Assembly (NCBI RefSeq): GCF_050624435.1
Contig: NC_134536.1
Location: 139,793,059 to 139,857,058, forward strand
DNA length: 64,000 nt
Reading direction: 5' to 3'
Source of the DNA: Tenrec ecaudatus
Lineage: Eukaryota > Chordata > Mammalia > Afrosoricida > Tenrecidae
Numbering within the stretch: position 1 is the stretch's first letter; each line of letters starts with the position of its first letter. The translations under genes were made by a program, and so were the position numbers. The notes under the pieces were generated by a model, which saw only the letters and a list, made by a program, of their open reading frames with translations, made no database searches and was not told the origin of the DNA. Shown piece after piece: positions 36,628 to 47,220 of the stretch.

Positions 36628-36823
36628 CAGCCGTTCTCAACCTGTGGGTCACGGCCCTTATGGGGATCGAATGACCCTTTCATAGGGGTCTGCCCGAATC
36701 ATAACAGTAGCAAAATTACACGTACGAAGTAGCAAGGAAAATAATTTTATGGTTGGGGGGGGTCATCACCACACGAGGAACTGTATGAAAGGGTCACAAC
36801 ATGAGGAAGTTTGAGAACCACTG
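36628..36823 (+). mobile_element. SPIN (SPACE INVADERS) hAT MITE
   Basis: This non-autonomous hAT element of 196 bp has terminal inverted repeats: cagccgttctcaacctgtgg on the left and ttgagaaccactg on the right. Inside are cataacagtagcaaaattac and ggaaaataattttatggttg, both hallmarks of SPIN_NA elements as I remember them. The flanking 8-mers, atctagag (36,620-36,627) and acatagaa (36,824-36,831), agree at five of eight positions. The left one fits the hAT target preference nTCTAGAn. Compared with the remembered consensus, about 35 bp between the left third and the cataacagtag block is missing. SPIN families are known for horizontal transfer among tetrapods, including tenrecs. Confidence 0.9.
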
Positions 36824-36824
36824 A

Positions 36825-38750
36825 CATAGAATAACTGAAAAAGTGAAGGCATTTTAATATAGAGTGTCTTTAATGTGTTGTACTGTGTATTGTGGCTTCT
36901 CACAGGCACAGGTAAACACAATGGACTTCGGATTTTCAGAACAATAATCTACACATCATGCACTCAATTTGGCCCTTTATAAAAAGACTCCCAAAGTGAA
37001 TGCTTATCTTAGAATCCGTATTTTCCACAGTGGGAAGACTGCCCCGGGGGCACTGAAAGTGTCCAGAGGGCGGTGTGGGCTATAAAAGTAGATGGCTATA
37101 CTTTGTTCTGGGTAAGGGCACTGATAGCTAGATCTGGATCTATACCTAAGATTTCATTTTCAGGGGAGGCGTTAAGGAAGGGTTTTTCCTGAGAGTGGGG
37201 CAGTAGGACAAATAAGTGTTGGAACCTGTGAGGTTGTAGGATCATTTACACTTGAAGCCGCTAATCATGGCAGCATCAAGTGAAACTCCCTTTATGTTTG
37301 TAGAACTGTCAAAGCCTATCTGTCTTCTCCTATTTACTATTCTATATGATGTGCGTCTTCCTTGCTAAAGGAAATAATGTCATCTAGTATATGTTTGCCT
37401 CATGCGTGTGTCTTGAATATTCAACTTGAAAAATAATGAAAACATATTGGTGTTAGAATCAACTATGAGATAATAGTAGTTCTTCAAATGTTGACCCCAA
37501 ATCATCCTGCTAAACTTTAAGGTTTACTTCATTACTCCAATGGCAGACACTTGCCCGTTTTAAAGATATGTCTGTAGCGTGCAGACAAGGACCTATTGTC
37601 TTAATTGCTGGGCTAATTGGAGGGCTTTGGAAAGAGATGAGTTAATGCTTTCTGATTTAAGAGGATTAGAGCTAAACTGTCCTTGTATCGTGAACACCTT
37701 TTATGACAGACTAAGAAATGGGCTTGTGATCCGGGAGTGTCATTTGAGATTATGGAGTAAAGGGTCACTTCTTTAAAAAAAAAACAAAAAACATTTTTAG
37801 GGTCATTTCTTTAAGGAGATATAGTCACAAGCAGAGCCTACTGAGAGGTGACTGGAAAGTTTCCTGAGCCTTTTCTGTTTCATTCCATGTGTTTAGGAAA
37901 CTTTGCTTGTTTACTCCTGTTCCAGGGAAGTAATAAGCAGTTCTCATCACTTTCCTGTTCGCCTTTCTCCTTCTCAGACACATCATTTGACTTTCATGGT
38001 TCTTTTCGGCGGCTTAGCTGCCTGCTGTGCACTTTCTAGTCCTAACTGACCTTGCTGAAAGATCCCTTCTTGTTATTTTCTAGATGGTTTACAAGTTTCT
38101 AAGGTATCTTTAAAAAGGGATGGCATGATGACGGCCCAAGATCCTCACAATATAGTGCTTTGAGCCTATTTGTATATCTCGATTGTAGTTTTTCCACCCC
38201 CTAAACTACTTTTTCTTAAAAGGAAATGATAAAATTCAATAATTTTATATAAAGATGGAGAGATACTATGGAACTGATATTACTTTGGAACTGATATACT
38301 TACTTAATAAGTGAGTATAAATTCTACATCCATAAGGCGGCTGTTCTTTCATTCCTAAAGGCTTGTGACTAAAATATTTTCCATGCCCATGGTTGTATTT
38401 ATTAGTAAACATAATCAAATGCCTCAAACCTTCTCATTTGAGATGGATTGCTCTCACATCTCATGTTCTCAAAGGCCCTCCCGAGGCATTGGGCAGCCTC
38501 TCTTGCTTCCTGCCTTAAAGCTGCATAAATTTTCTCCCATAACTTATATTTCAAAGCTGCCCTGTCTAACATTCATTTCTACTGCTTTGCTGAGTTCTTG
38601 TCAGACAAACTATGCCCAATGGAAAATAATTATGTTACCAAAGATACCATTTATCTAAAGCTTTTAAAGAGAGTGTTCTAAAGGCATCTCCAACATTTTC
38701 CCCCAAACTAACTTAAGTTACGATCGACTTTTTTTAGGTTAGGGGTTACA
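36825..38750. other. Low-copy DNA, nothing recognised
   Basis: No confident repeat or gene was seen in almost 2 kb. Frames at 37,579-37,776 and 38,365-38,658 have no recognised content. Confidence 0.4.
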
Positions 38751-38754
38751 TTAA

Positions 38755-39010
38755 GGCGGTGGGCGAACTATGGCCCACGGGCATGTTTTATTTAGCCTAG
38801 AAGACGTTATGAGACCTTTGAATTAATTGCCAATATTTTACAGTTGGGAGATTTCACATAAGCATCCAGATTCACATTTTTTGAGATATTGGAATACCTG
38901 GCAACACGAGGCTTGAATTTCTGCACGACACTGTTAGTGCTGAAGGGTTTCGAAGGTTAGCGCTCAAGTTACCGGCAGTTCCAGATCCTGTTCCATCCCA
39001 TTCCTAGTCC
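38755..39010. repeat. hAT-type DNA transposon remnant (tentative)
   Basis: The start ggcggtgggcgaactatggc followed by ccacgggcatg resembles the end of a common hAT-type mammalian element (ggcaaactatggcccacggg). The other end was not found. Confidence 0.35.
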
Positions 39011-39039
39011 TCTTGGCCAAAGTAGGGGTATAATTTACA

Positions 39040-39260
39040 CCACGCTTTCTGAAATGTTAATTTCTCTACGAATCACCAGAGGGTTTTGTGAAAATTCAGA
39101 TTCTGATCCAATTGTTCTGTGCTGTGGCTTGAGATTCTGCGTTCCTTCAAAGCTCTGTGGGAGGTCAGTGTGGCTGTCCCCGACATTTGAGTAACTGGTT
39201 GCTCAAGAGTCGGGCTCAGACCAGCAGCCTCAGCATCTACAGACTCATGCATTTGGGAGG
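39040..39260. repeat. MER5-like hAT remnant (tentative)
   Basis: Text such as cgaatcaccagagggttttg and attcagattctgatccaatt is reminiscent of the small hAT MITEs of the MER5 group. Confidence 0.3.
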
Positions 39261-39294
39261 AGGCCCAGGAAGTACAGTTTTATTGTACCCTCCT

Positions 39295-40012
39295 AGTGTT
39301 TCTTATGATCAAGGATTGCAGCCTTTAGTATGGATGGCAAGTTGATGGAAAGAAGGTCAGAATCCTCCTCACAATTGGACCACTAGGTGGTGTCATGATA
39401 CGTGGAGAAAAGTTTGAAGTTGCCAAAGATTTCTTCTTGCTCATAAGCACAGTCCATCAGTGCTCATGAAAGCAGCCATCAAGAGATAAAAAGACACATT
39501 CGTTTGGGTAAATCTGCTGGACAAGATCTTTTTAGAGAAATGAAAATCAAGAACATTACTCTGAGTACTGAGGTGCGCCAGACCCAAGCCATGGTATTTT
39601 CAGTGGCCTCATATGCATGTGAAAGTCGGACATTGAATAAGGGAGACTGAAAAAGAGTACATACATTTGAATTGTGATGCTAAAGGAGAATATTGAAAGT
39701 ACCATGGACTGCCAAAAGGTCGACCAAGCCTGTTTGGGTCAGAGACCAGCTTGGCGAGACTTCCTTATGTGTGTTGTATATATTGTCGGAAGAGACCAGT
39801 CCCTGGAGAAGGATATCGGACTAGGTAAAGGAGAGGGCCTCAAAATAGAGGAGGGCCCTCAATGAGATGGAGTGACACGGTGGCTCCAACAATGGGCTCA
39901 AGCATAGGAGCAATTGTGAGGCTGGTGCAGGACCAGGCAGGTAGTGTCCCTGTTGTGCATGGGGTCACTCTGGGACAGAACCAATTAGATGCCACGTAAC
40001 AACAAGGCATTC
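39295..40012 (+). repeat. RTE (BovB-like) LINE 3' end, forward
   Basis: This forward copy runs from atcaaggattgcagcc through aagccatggtattttcagtg and tcatatgcatgtgaaagtcg. Then come the RDQSLEKDIGLGKGEG peptide (about 39,793-39,840) and the terminal atgccacgtaacaacaagg. The final CAA-type tail is typical of RTE elements. Confidence 0.85.
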
Positions 40013-40074
40013 TGATGACACTAAAATGTAAAGACCAATCTTCTGGGCTCTTTCAGGATAGAGTATTAAACCTA

Positions 40075-40258
40075 AAACCATCTATTGAAGAGTTTCTAAT
40101 CTCTGAGTTGGTATCAGGAACCATTTGGGGAAGTTTCAAAACCACTGATGCTTAGATTCAGAGATTCTGATTAAACTGGCCTGGGGTAAGGCATCAATAT
40201 ATTTTTTAAATGCTGTAATTGATCCTACTACTCAGCAAAGCTAAGAACCATGGCTAAA
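40075..40258. repeat. MER5-like hAT MITE (tentative)
   Basis: The segment from aagagtttctaatctctgag through gattcagagattctgattaa to gctaagaaccatgg resembles an ancient hAT MITE of the MER5 group. Ends are decayed. Confidence 0.4.
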
Positions 40259-40494
40259 TAACAAGGCTGTCCTGACACATTACCTGACATTCAATAGCTC
40301 TCGTCAGAAATTTATATTTATAGCTTATGTCCATTTGTGTTTTGTTATATTTGTTCTCAAGCAAAATGTAACTAGTTTCCAATTATGTGCTTGATGATTA
40401 TCATGTTGTTTGATCAAAATAGGATAGTTCCCAAGTTAACGTGTGTACGTATGTGTGTGTGCTTTATTGACTTGAAAACCTATCTCAAAACCTC

Positions 40495-41347
40495 TGGGTT
40501 GTCATTGTTGTTAAGTGCCAGCGAATTAGCTTCCACCCATAGCAAACTCACAAACAATGGAAGGAAATGCCGCCTAGTCCTGTGCCGTGGTCACATGTGT
40601 TCCTTTGCTTGGGCACACTGTTGGATCCACTGTGTCAATCCATCTTGTTGAGGGCCTTCCTCATTTTCATTGCCACCTAACTTCCCAAACATGATGGTCT
40701 CCTCCAGGGACTGATCTCTTCTGACAACATGTTCTAAGTATGTGAAGGCAATGTTTTGGCATCCTTGCCTCTGTGGAGCACTCTGGTCATACATCTTCCA
40801 AGGCAGATCAGTTTGTTCTTTAGACAGTTACTGATACTTTCAATATTCTTTTCACAATTCAGATGAATCAATTCATCTGTAGTCTTCCATATCTAATGTC
40901 CAACTTTCAAGTGCATGTCAGGGTATTGAAAATACCCTGACTTGAGTCAGGTCCACTTTATTGTTTACTCAGTTCTCTCTAAAGAGGTTTAGTACAGGTG
41001 CATCTTTGTTGCAGGTTCAGGTGCATCTTTGTTGCAGGTTCAGGTGCATCTTTGTTTCAGGTTCAGGTGCATCTTTGTTGCAGGTTCAGGTGCATCTTTG
41101 TTTATTCAGTTCTTTAAAGAGGTTGAGTACAGCAGATTTACCCAAGGCAACACATCCTTTGAGCTTGATATTGGGGCTTCCATAAGCATTGATTGTGCTT
41201 CCAAGCAGGATGAAATGCTAGACAATTTTAAACTTTTCTCCACTTATCATGTTACCTGTTGGTCCAAACATGAGGATTTTCATCTTCTTTACTTTGAGTG
41301 ATCTATACTAAAGGCTGCAGTCCTTAATCTTCATTAGCAAGTGCTTC
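40495..41347 (-). repeat. RTE (BovB-like) LINE 3' end, reverse
   Basis: In reverse, the frame at 40,591-40,794 reads EHVVRRDQSLEETIMFGKLG, the conserved RTE C-terminal block. The copy extends to 41,347 (complement of the acttgctaatgaagattaag region). It contains a 23-bp minisatellite at 40,995-41,105 that is absent from the other RTE copies here. Confidence 0.85.
40995..41105. repeat. 23-bp minisatellite inside an RTE copy
   Basis: The unit starts caggtgcatctttgttgcag and recurs at 40,995, 41,018, 41,041, 41,064 and 41,087, a strict 23-bp period with one or two substitutions. On both sides lies a similar cagttct...aaagaggtt.agtac segment (about 40,972-40,996 and 41,107-41,132), so the tract grew inside a local duplication of RTE sequence. 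Confidence 0.95.
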
Positions 41348-41545
41348 ATCCCAAGGGTTCATGGGGGAGGTGGGTGTGGGGAGGGAGGGGAAAATTGAGC
41401 AGCTGATACCAAGGGCTCAAGTAGAGAGCAAATGTTTTGAGCATGATGATGGCAACATATGTACAAATGTGCTTGACACAATGGATGGATGTATGGATTA
41501 TGATAAGAGTTGTACGAGCCCCCCAATAAAATGATTTAAAAAACA
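41348..41545 (+). repeat. L1 3' end, forward, short
   Basis: About 200 bp of L1 3' UTR: tcatgggggaggtgggtgtg, atgatggcaacatatgtaca, gatggatgtatggattatga and an AATAAA at about 41,525 followed by an A-rich tail. It abuts the RTE copy at 41,347. Confidence 0.85.
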
Positions 41546-42985
41546 GCAACCAAAAAACCAGGCTACTACTAAGCCATCCTCAAATTTTGCTTCTGCTGCT
41601 TTTTTTCCTACAATCCAGCTTCTTTGAGTGTTACCTCAACTATTTGTGGAGAGTGCATTAAACATTTGATCTGAATGGATTGGAAAATTTATCTTCTACA
41701 AAGTTTTGGCATAATCTAATAGGTTAAGTTATACATTGTGCAACACTAGAAATCATGTTCATAAGCATAGATTTTTTGTGTGTGTGTACTGATACTGGTT
41801 TCAGATAACAAGCAGAACAGTGCTCGGAGGGAGAGGTGATGTTTTCTAAATTGTACAATGATGCTATTTGGGCTAGCAATAGGGTATATATAATTGCACT
41901 GATAACACCATTATAAATTCACGATAAAAATATTTTCCTTACATGAAGATGCATGCTAAGAAATCAATTTCTTTGAAAATAAGAATTGGTTCAATAGAAT
42001 TTTAAGGCTAAGAAGTTAAGTGTTTTCATTTTCTAATGGTCCATTAAATTTAGGGTAGTAGTATCCCAGTACAATTTATTTAAAGTTCAGGTAATGATTT
42101 CTAATTGGTTTAACTACTTTAGAATGTCTAAAAAAGCCTTTGTGTTGCGCATGGGCCAAATGTTTATAGAGTTAATCAATGTTCCATTTAATAATTTTAT
42201 ACACATTTTGTTTCATCCCATTGGTTGCGATCCCGACAGTGTAACATCACTCATCTCACTTTCTCCCTGTGCTCTCTGTTATCCTTCCTCCTCCTTTCTC
42301 AACGTGTGTGAGCTTTGTTTTTGGCTCAATGGTGCCCTTTGGACATCAACTGCTTGATTCCTCTAAGGAGTGTGTGCCTCCATGGCGTTCCTATTTTCCT
42401 TAGAGATCGATTTAGCTAAAAAATGGAGTCTGCGCTGAGTTCATTTCTAGACTTGAAGGGAACTGAAGACCATAGTCTGGAGGCAGGTGGGGGCAGTAGT
42501 TTCCACCAGTCTCTAGTCAGCTACTAAGCTTCTTTATGATTTTTAATTTTCCTCCCCATCTATGTGGAACCCACTAATGTGACCCTTTTAGCAGCAGGTG
42601 GCTGTGGAGGCAGAGCACAGTCTAGTTCTCCTTGTGTCATGATTGTAGAGATTGATGTTGTCATGACCTTTAGTCTAATGGAATAACTGATTTCAATTTC
42701 TTCAAGCTTTTTCCTCTGGGGAAACCAATATTTGCACCTTACATGGCTGCATACCAACTTTTTAAATCATTGTCAGCAATCGCCGAAGTATGCCACAAGG
42801 ACTGTGTCATACCAGTTGATCTTGATGCCCCTTGAGATGATGGGCCTAAGATACTAGACCTGTGACTCAAGGTGTTCGGTGTGTGATTATGTCTAAGACA
42901 TTTCAGAACCCTGTCCACTTTACTGCATTTCTAACTATATTTACAGCAAAGATATATAATCAAACACGCAGCTTCCAAGTCCATG
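41545..42985. other. Nothing recognised
   Basis: No gene or confident repeat was seen. The 87-codon frame at 42,094-42,357 has no recognised content. Confidence 0.4.
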
Positions 42986-43125
42986 AGACTGATAGTAATT
43001 GAAGACTGTAAACCGTCGCCAGGGCAGGCAGCTTCCTCTATATCCTATGGAGCAGCTGGGAGGTTGAGCCTCCAACCTTGTGATGAGCGGTCCAACATTT
43101 AGCCAGAGGACTATTAGGTCTCCTT
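42985..43125 (-). repeat. AfroSINE fragment, reverse
   Basis: Blocks gaagactgtaaaccgtcgcc, agcagctgggaggttgagcc and catttagccagaggactatt fit the middle and head of AfroSINE in reverse. Confidence 0.55.
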
Positions 43126-43429
43126 GTGAGAGACAGTATCCTGTGTCAAGCCCGTATAAAGTTGTGGCTATACTTCCACTTTCCCTCCCATATCCATCAG
43201 CCCATGTGCCCATCTATAGATCTCTTTAATATCATTATTGCAGGAAGTGGACATAATAGCACTACCTCTCCTTCCTTTAACTCTGAAGATTCCCCAATGT
43301 CTTCCCTGAACTCCAATATTTTTGAAAACTCCCCTCTTAGTGTAAATTGCCTTTCTTTGCACCCAAGTGAATACCTGTATAACTTCCCACCAGTAATTTA
43401 CCCTCCTTTTCCCTTCTATCCAGGGTAAT

Positions 43430-43870
43430 CATCAAAGATTTTCAATTTGAGTGTGAAAAAATTTTCATGGCACTTAATAGTAGGGGTCTCAGAATATTTC
43501 ACCTTTTATGATTGACTTATTTCACTCATCAGCATAGACTCCAGGTCTTTCTATGTTACGAAGACTTCTGCAGATTCATCCTTGTTCCTTCGTGTTGTCC
43601 AGTACTCATTGTGTATATGTTCCATAATTTGCTTATCCAGTTTTGATTGATGGCCATTTACATTGTTTCTATCTTTTTGCTATTATAACGTGAAAATGAG
43701 TGTACAAAAATCTGTTAATCTTACATATCTTGTTTTTTGATTTTAGGACATCCCAGCTATAGAGATTGTTGGATCATATGGTATTTCTCTTCCTATCTTT
43801 CGAGGAAGCATACAATTTTCTACACCTTGCCTATTATAGATGATATTCTTAAATATGGGATTATAAGAAA
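43430..43870 (-). repeat. Old L1 fragment, reverse
   Basis: Reverse L1 landmarks include ttgacttatttcactcatca, gcagattcatccttgttcct, ataatttgcttatccagttt and tggccatttacattgtttct. The copy is strongly decayed. Confidence 0.65.
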
Positions 43871-44700
43871 ACAATATCTATTATCTTAAAAATATTTTAG
43901 AGAATGCAGTGTGCTATCATGGGTTAGTCCAATTATAAGAAAGCAGTTTTGGAAGAAAATTCAAAGAAAGATAAAGAAAAGAAAAACAATATGAGCATTG
44001 TTATATCTCATATGTGTTTGCCTTTGGAGATAAGCAAACTTTAAAATTTTTACTATTGTCTTTTAATATATGTAGACAAGTGTAACACAATGATTTAAGC
44101 TAACTCTAAAAGTAAAATGGATCCTTTGCCTTTGTGCTTGAAGTGTAAGTGACTGGCTTATAATGCCACTTTACCACCTGCTGTTATGCACAGAGTGGAA
44201 GCGTCACTTTGTTAGAGTGGAGCCACCAGAGCTGTGTCCTATGTATTTTCTTAATTTAAGAGTGCCAACAGAGCATGGTTTGCATCTAATCTCAAATTTT
44301 CCCTTTTACTTGAAGGTTTGAAATTTCCTACTTCTTAATATAGAGTATTTATGTATGAGAGAAGACGGTTGTGATGTTTTTCATTACCACCAGATAATAT
44401 GCCATCCTACTGAATACAAGCTCTCACTTAGTAAGGAGCAACGACATTTATAAAATAGTAATCTAGCTGAACATGTGCATGAACTCATTGGAACATGGGC
44501 AAATGAATGTATAGGAAGTCTACTGAGAGCCCTGGTACAATACAATTCTACAAGGACGGCTTGTGCAGAACTCATCGCCAGCATCCCATATAATAAACCT
44601 GGAGATTTTTGTTTGTTTATTTTTTTCTATATAGTAACAGAAGATGTCTATGTGATCAGCATTTTCAATTCTTTTGTCCATGTTACGAACTGCCTTTATT
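43870..44700. other. Nothing recognised
   Basis: AT-rich stretch without a gene or confident repeat. The frames at 44,384-44,831 partly run into the L1 fragment that follows. Confidence 0.35.
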
Positions 44701-45185
44701 ATTTTTCTTTTTTATCATTTTATTGGAGGCTCATACAACTCTTATCACAAGCCATACATCCATCCATTGTGTCAGGCACATTTGTACATTCATTGCCATT
44801 ACCATTCTCAAAACATTTGCTCTCCATCTAAGCCCCTGGCATCTGATCATTTTTCCCTTCCCTTTCTGCTCCCCCTCCCTCATAAACCCTTGATAATTTA
44901 TAAATTATTATTTTGTCATATTTTGCACTGTGCAACGTCTCCCATCACCCACTTTTCTGTTGTTCACCCCCCAGGGAGGAAGTCATATGTAGATCCCTGT
45001 AATCACTTCCCTCTTTTCACCCCACCCTCCCTCCACCTTCCTGGTATCGCCACTCTCACCCCTGGTCCTGAAGGGATCATCTGTCCTGGATTCCCTGTTC
45101 CTATATGTGCCAGTGTACATCCTCTGGTCCAGCCGAATTTGTAAAGTAGAATTGGGATCATGATAGTGGAGGGGGTAGGTAGATT
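44700..45185 (-). repeat. L1 3' end, reverse
   Basis: It starts with a T-rich stretch and tatcattttattggaggctc, the complement of the L1 signal region. It continues through aagccatacatccatccatt, tgctctccatctaagcccct, ccaccctccctccaccttcc and gtagaattgggatcatgata. It matches the 51,996-52,585 part of the young L1 on the same strand. Confidence 0.85.
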
Positions 45186-45454
45186 TTTTTTTTGAAAAAG
45201 ATTTTTTAAATAATAAGTTTCACTTCAGGCTATGTAGTATAGTAAAGAATAAAAAGATAGATTGAGGTTAACCACAGTTTTTTCACATTTAAATGCTAAT
45301 CCCACCTATTTTTGACATATTTGACCTTTAAATGAATATCTTTTTCATAAACATTAGCTAAAGAACAGATGCATCGAGATTAATGACATAGCTTCTCAAG
45401 CAAAGTAGCCTAGATTTTAAGTACCTGAAAAAAAATTTAAGGTATATATGGTAA

Positions 45455-45575
45455 TAGTCCCTCGGTGGTGCCAATGGTTAACACTCTTAGCTACTTATGG
45501 AAAGGTTGAAGGTTTGGTTCCATCCAGCAATGTCTCAGAATAAATGTTTGGTACCTCTCTTTCAAAAAAGTAAAA
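45455..45575 (+). repeat. AfroSINE 5' fragment, forward
   Basis: The head ccctcggtggtgccaatggt followed by taacactcttagctactt matches the tRNA-like part. The 3' part is lost where the next L1 fragment begins. Confidence 0.6.
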
Positions 45576-45579
45576 ACCA

Positions 45580-46600
45580 GCTATCAGGCACCCTGTGATG
45601 CTCACCTTTCTGACATGATCGCCGAAGACAAGGCAGGTGATTAAGCAAATGTGGTGAAGAAAGCTGATGGTGTCTGGCTATCAAAAGATATAGCATCTGG
45701 GGTCTTAAAGGCTTGAAGATAAACAAGTGGCCATCTAGCTCAGAAGCAACAAAACCCACATGGAAGAAGCACACCAGCCTGTGAGCAGGAGGTGTCAATA
45801 GGATCAGGTATCAGGCATCTAAGACCCAGAATAAAACCATACCCAAGGTGAATGGGAGGGGTGTCATGGAGTGGAGGCCCAATGCCCATCTGTAGACAGT
45901 TGGACATCCCCTCACAAAGAGGTCTCAGGGAATAGCACTGATGAAACACACAACTTTCTTGTTCTTGATGCTTCCTTCACCCCACTTTCATGACCTCAAT
46001 TCTACCTTACAAATTGGGTTAGACTAGAGCATGCACACTGCTACAGATAAGAGCCCCCAACACAGGGAATCCAGGAAAGATAACTCCCCCAGGCCAACAA
46101 TGAGAGTTGAGATACCTGTAGGATTAGGGGGGAGAAAGGAAGACTCGATCATAGGCATCTATTGGAATCCCCTCCCAGGGGGATGAATAATGGAAAAGTG
46201 GGTGAGGGGCGACAGAGGATGGAGTAAGTTATGGGAATAATAATCTATAACTTATAAAGGGTTTGTGAGGGAGGGAAAGTGGGAGAGGAAGGGGAAGAAA
46301 TGGGGAGCTGATATCAGGTCTCAGGTTTCAAGAGCATACTTTGAAAATGATGATGGTACCCTCCAGATTCCTGTCCCTCTATGTATTGGTCTATGTATTG
46401 GTCTGAGTGGCGATAAAAGGAGGAAAAGTAAAGCTGAAGTGGACTTGGAGTCTTGAATGACCTGCAAGCTCATTTCAAACATAAAAAAAAATGATGATGG
46501 AGGCATGTGTGCAAATATGGTTGACACACTGGATGAATGTATGGATTGTGATAAGAGACATAAGAGCACCCAGTAAAAGTATTAAAAAACAAAACAAAAC
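45580..46600 (+). repeat. L1 3' end, forward, with a nested retrocopy
   Basis: Forward L1 3' UTR of about 1 kb: gcatctggggtcttaaaggc, aagtggccatctagctcaga, aatgcccatctgtagacagt, gggaatccaggaaagataac, and finally gtatggattgtgataagaga with a weak signal (agtaaaag) and an A-rich tail at about 46,585-46,600. It is interrupted at 46,357-46,490. Confidence 0.85.
46357..46490 (+). pseudogene. Short poly(A)-tailed retrocopy of an unknown transcript
   Basis: About 134 bp break an otherwise continuous L1 3' UTR. The insert ends in an A run and is flanked by a 13-bp direct repeat aaaatgatgatgg (46,344-46,356 and 46,488-46,500), the marks of L1-mediated retroposition. Just before the tail, one frame reads GDKRRKSKAEVDLES and stops at 46,454-46,456, followed by 25-30 nt and a CATAAA-type signal. 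This looks like the last codons and a very short 3' UTR of an mRNA, but the source gene was not recognised. The coding interpretation is inference. The insertion structure is directly visible. Confidence 0.7.
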
Positions 46601-47220
46601 CAAAAAGACCTATGGAGAACCATTCCATTTGGACAGTCATGGAGTTGCCATTCATCAGAATGTACTCCCCTCAACTGGTTTCGTTCATAATGTTTGTTGG
46701 AAGGAACTTCGGATGTCTCCCAGGATCAACATATTCTGTCTGCAGAGACAAGTGAATCAAGGTAAGCAGGCTTGGCAGGCAAGCAACACACCAAATGAAG
46801 ACCAGACGAGTGGAAGTTGGAGGTGTTCAAATGCAGCCTCATCTTCTTACAACTGCTTGATACCTCATAGCGGATCTCATGGAGGGGCTTTGGCATCTTG
46901 GGATCCCATGCTACCTGCTGAAATGTTTGACAGTTGCCCGTTCTTTCTGCTATCCTGACTCTGCATAACTATCTTCTTTGGATACTTCCAGAGTCTTTGA
47001 ATCTTTTCATATTGCAAAATAGGCTTGGGTTTCTTCTTTAGTTAATCAGATGATTCTTCATTAGTTTTAGAAATGATGGCTTTGTTCACCTCATTTAGTT
47101 TTAGGGTTTTGCACATTTCATTACAACGCTTTACTTTGTTTCTGAAAGCCACCCTTGGCATCTTCTGTTCAACTTTTTATTTAAGCACATCTTCTGCTTG
47201 CTTTCCCCACTTGTCAGTCA
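46600..47220. other. Unclassified stretch before an RTE copy
   Basis: No confident repeat or gene was seen. The part near 46,670-46,900 may be diverged RTE or SINE sequence. The 155-codon frame at 46,491-46,958 has no domain. Confidence 0.3.

Noticed and set aside
40995-41105. CRISPR-like array
   Set aside because: The 23-bp units are directly abutting with no unique spacers, and the context is a mammalian LINE. It is a minisatellite.
46491-46958. 155-codon plus-strand frame as a gene
   Set aside because: It starts inside the L1 3' UTR fragment, crosses its A-rich tail (KQNKTKK) and has no recognisable domain.
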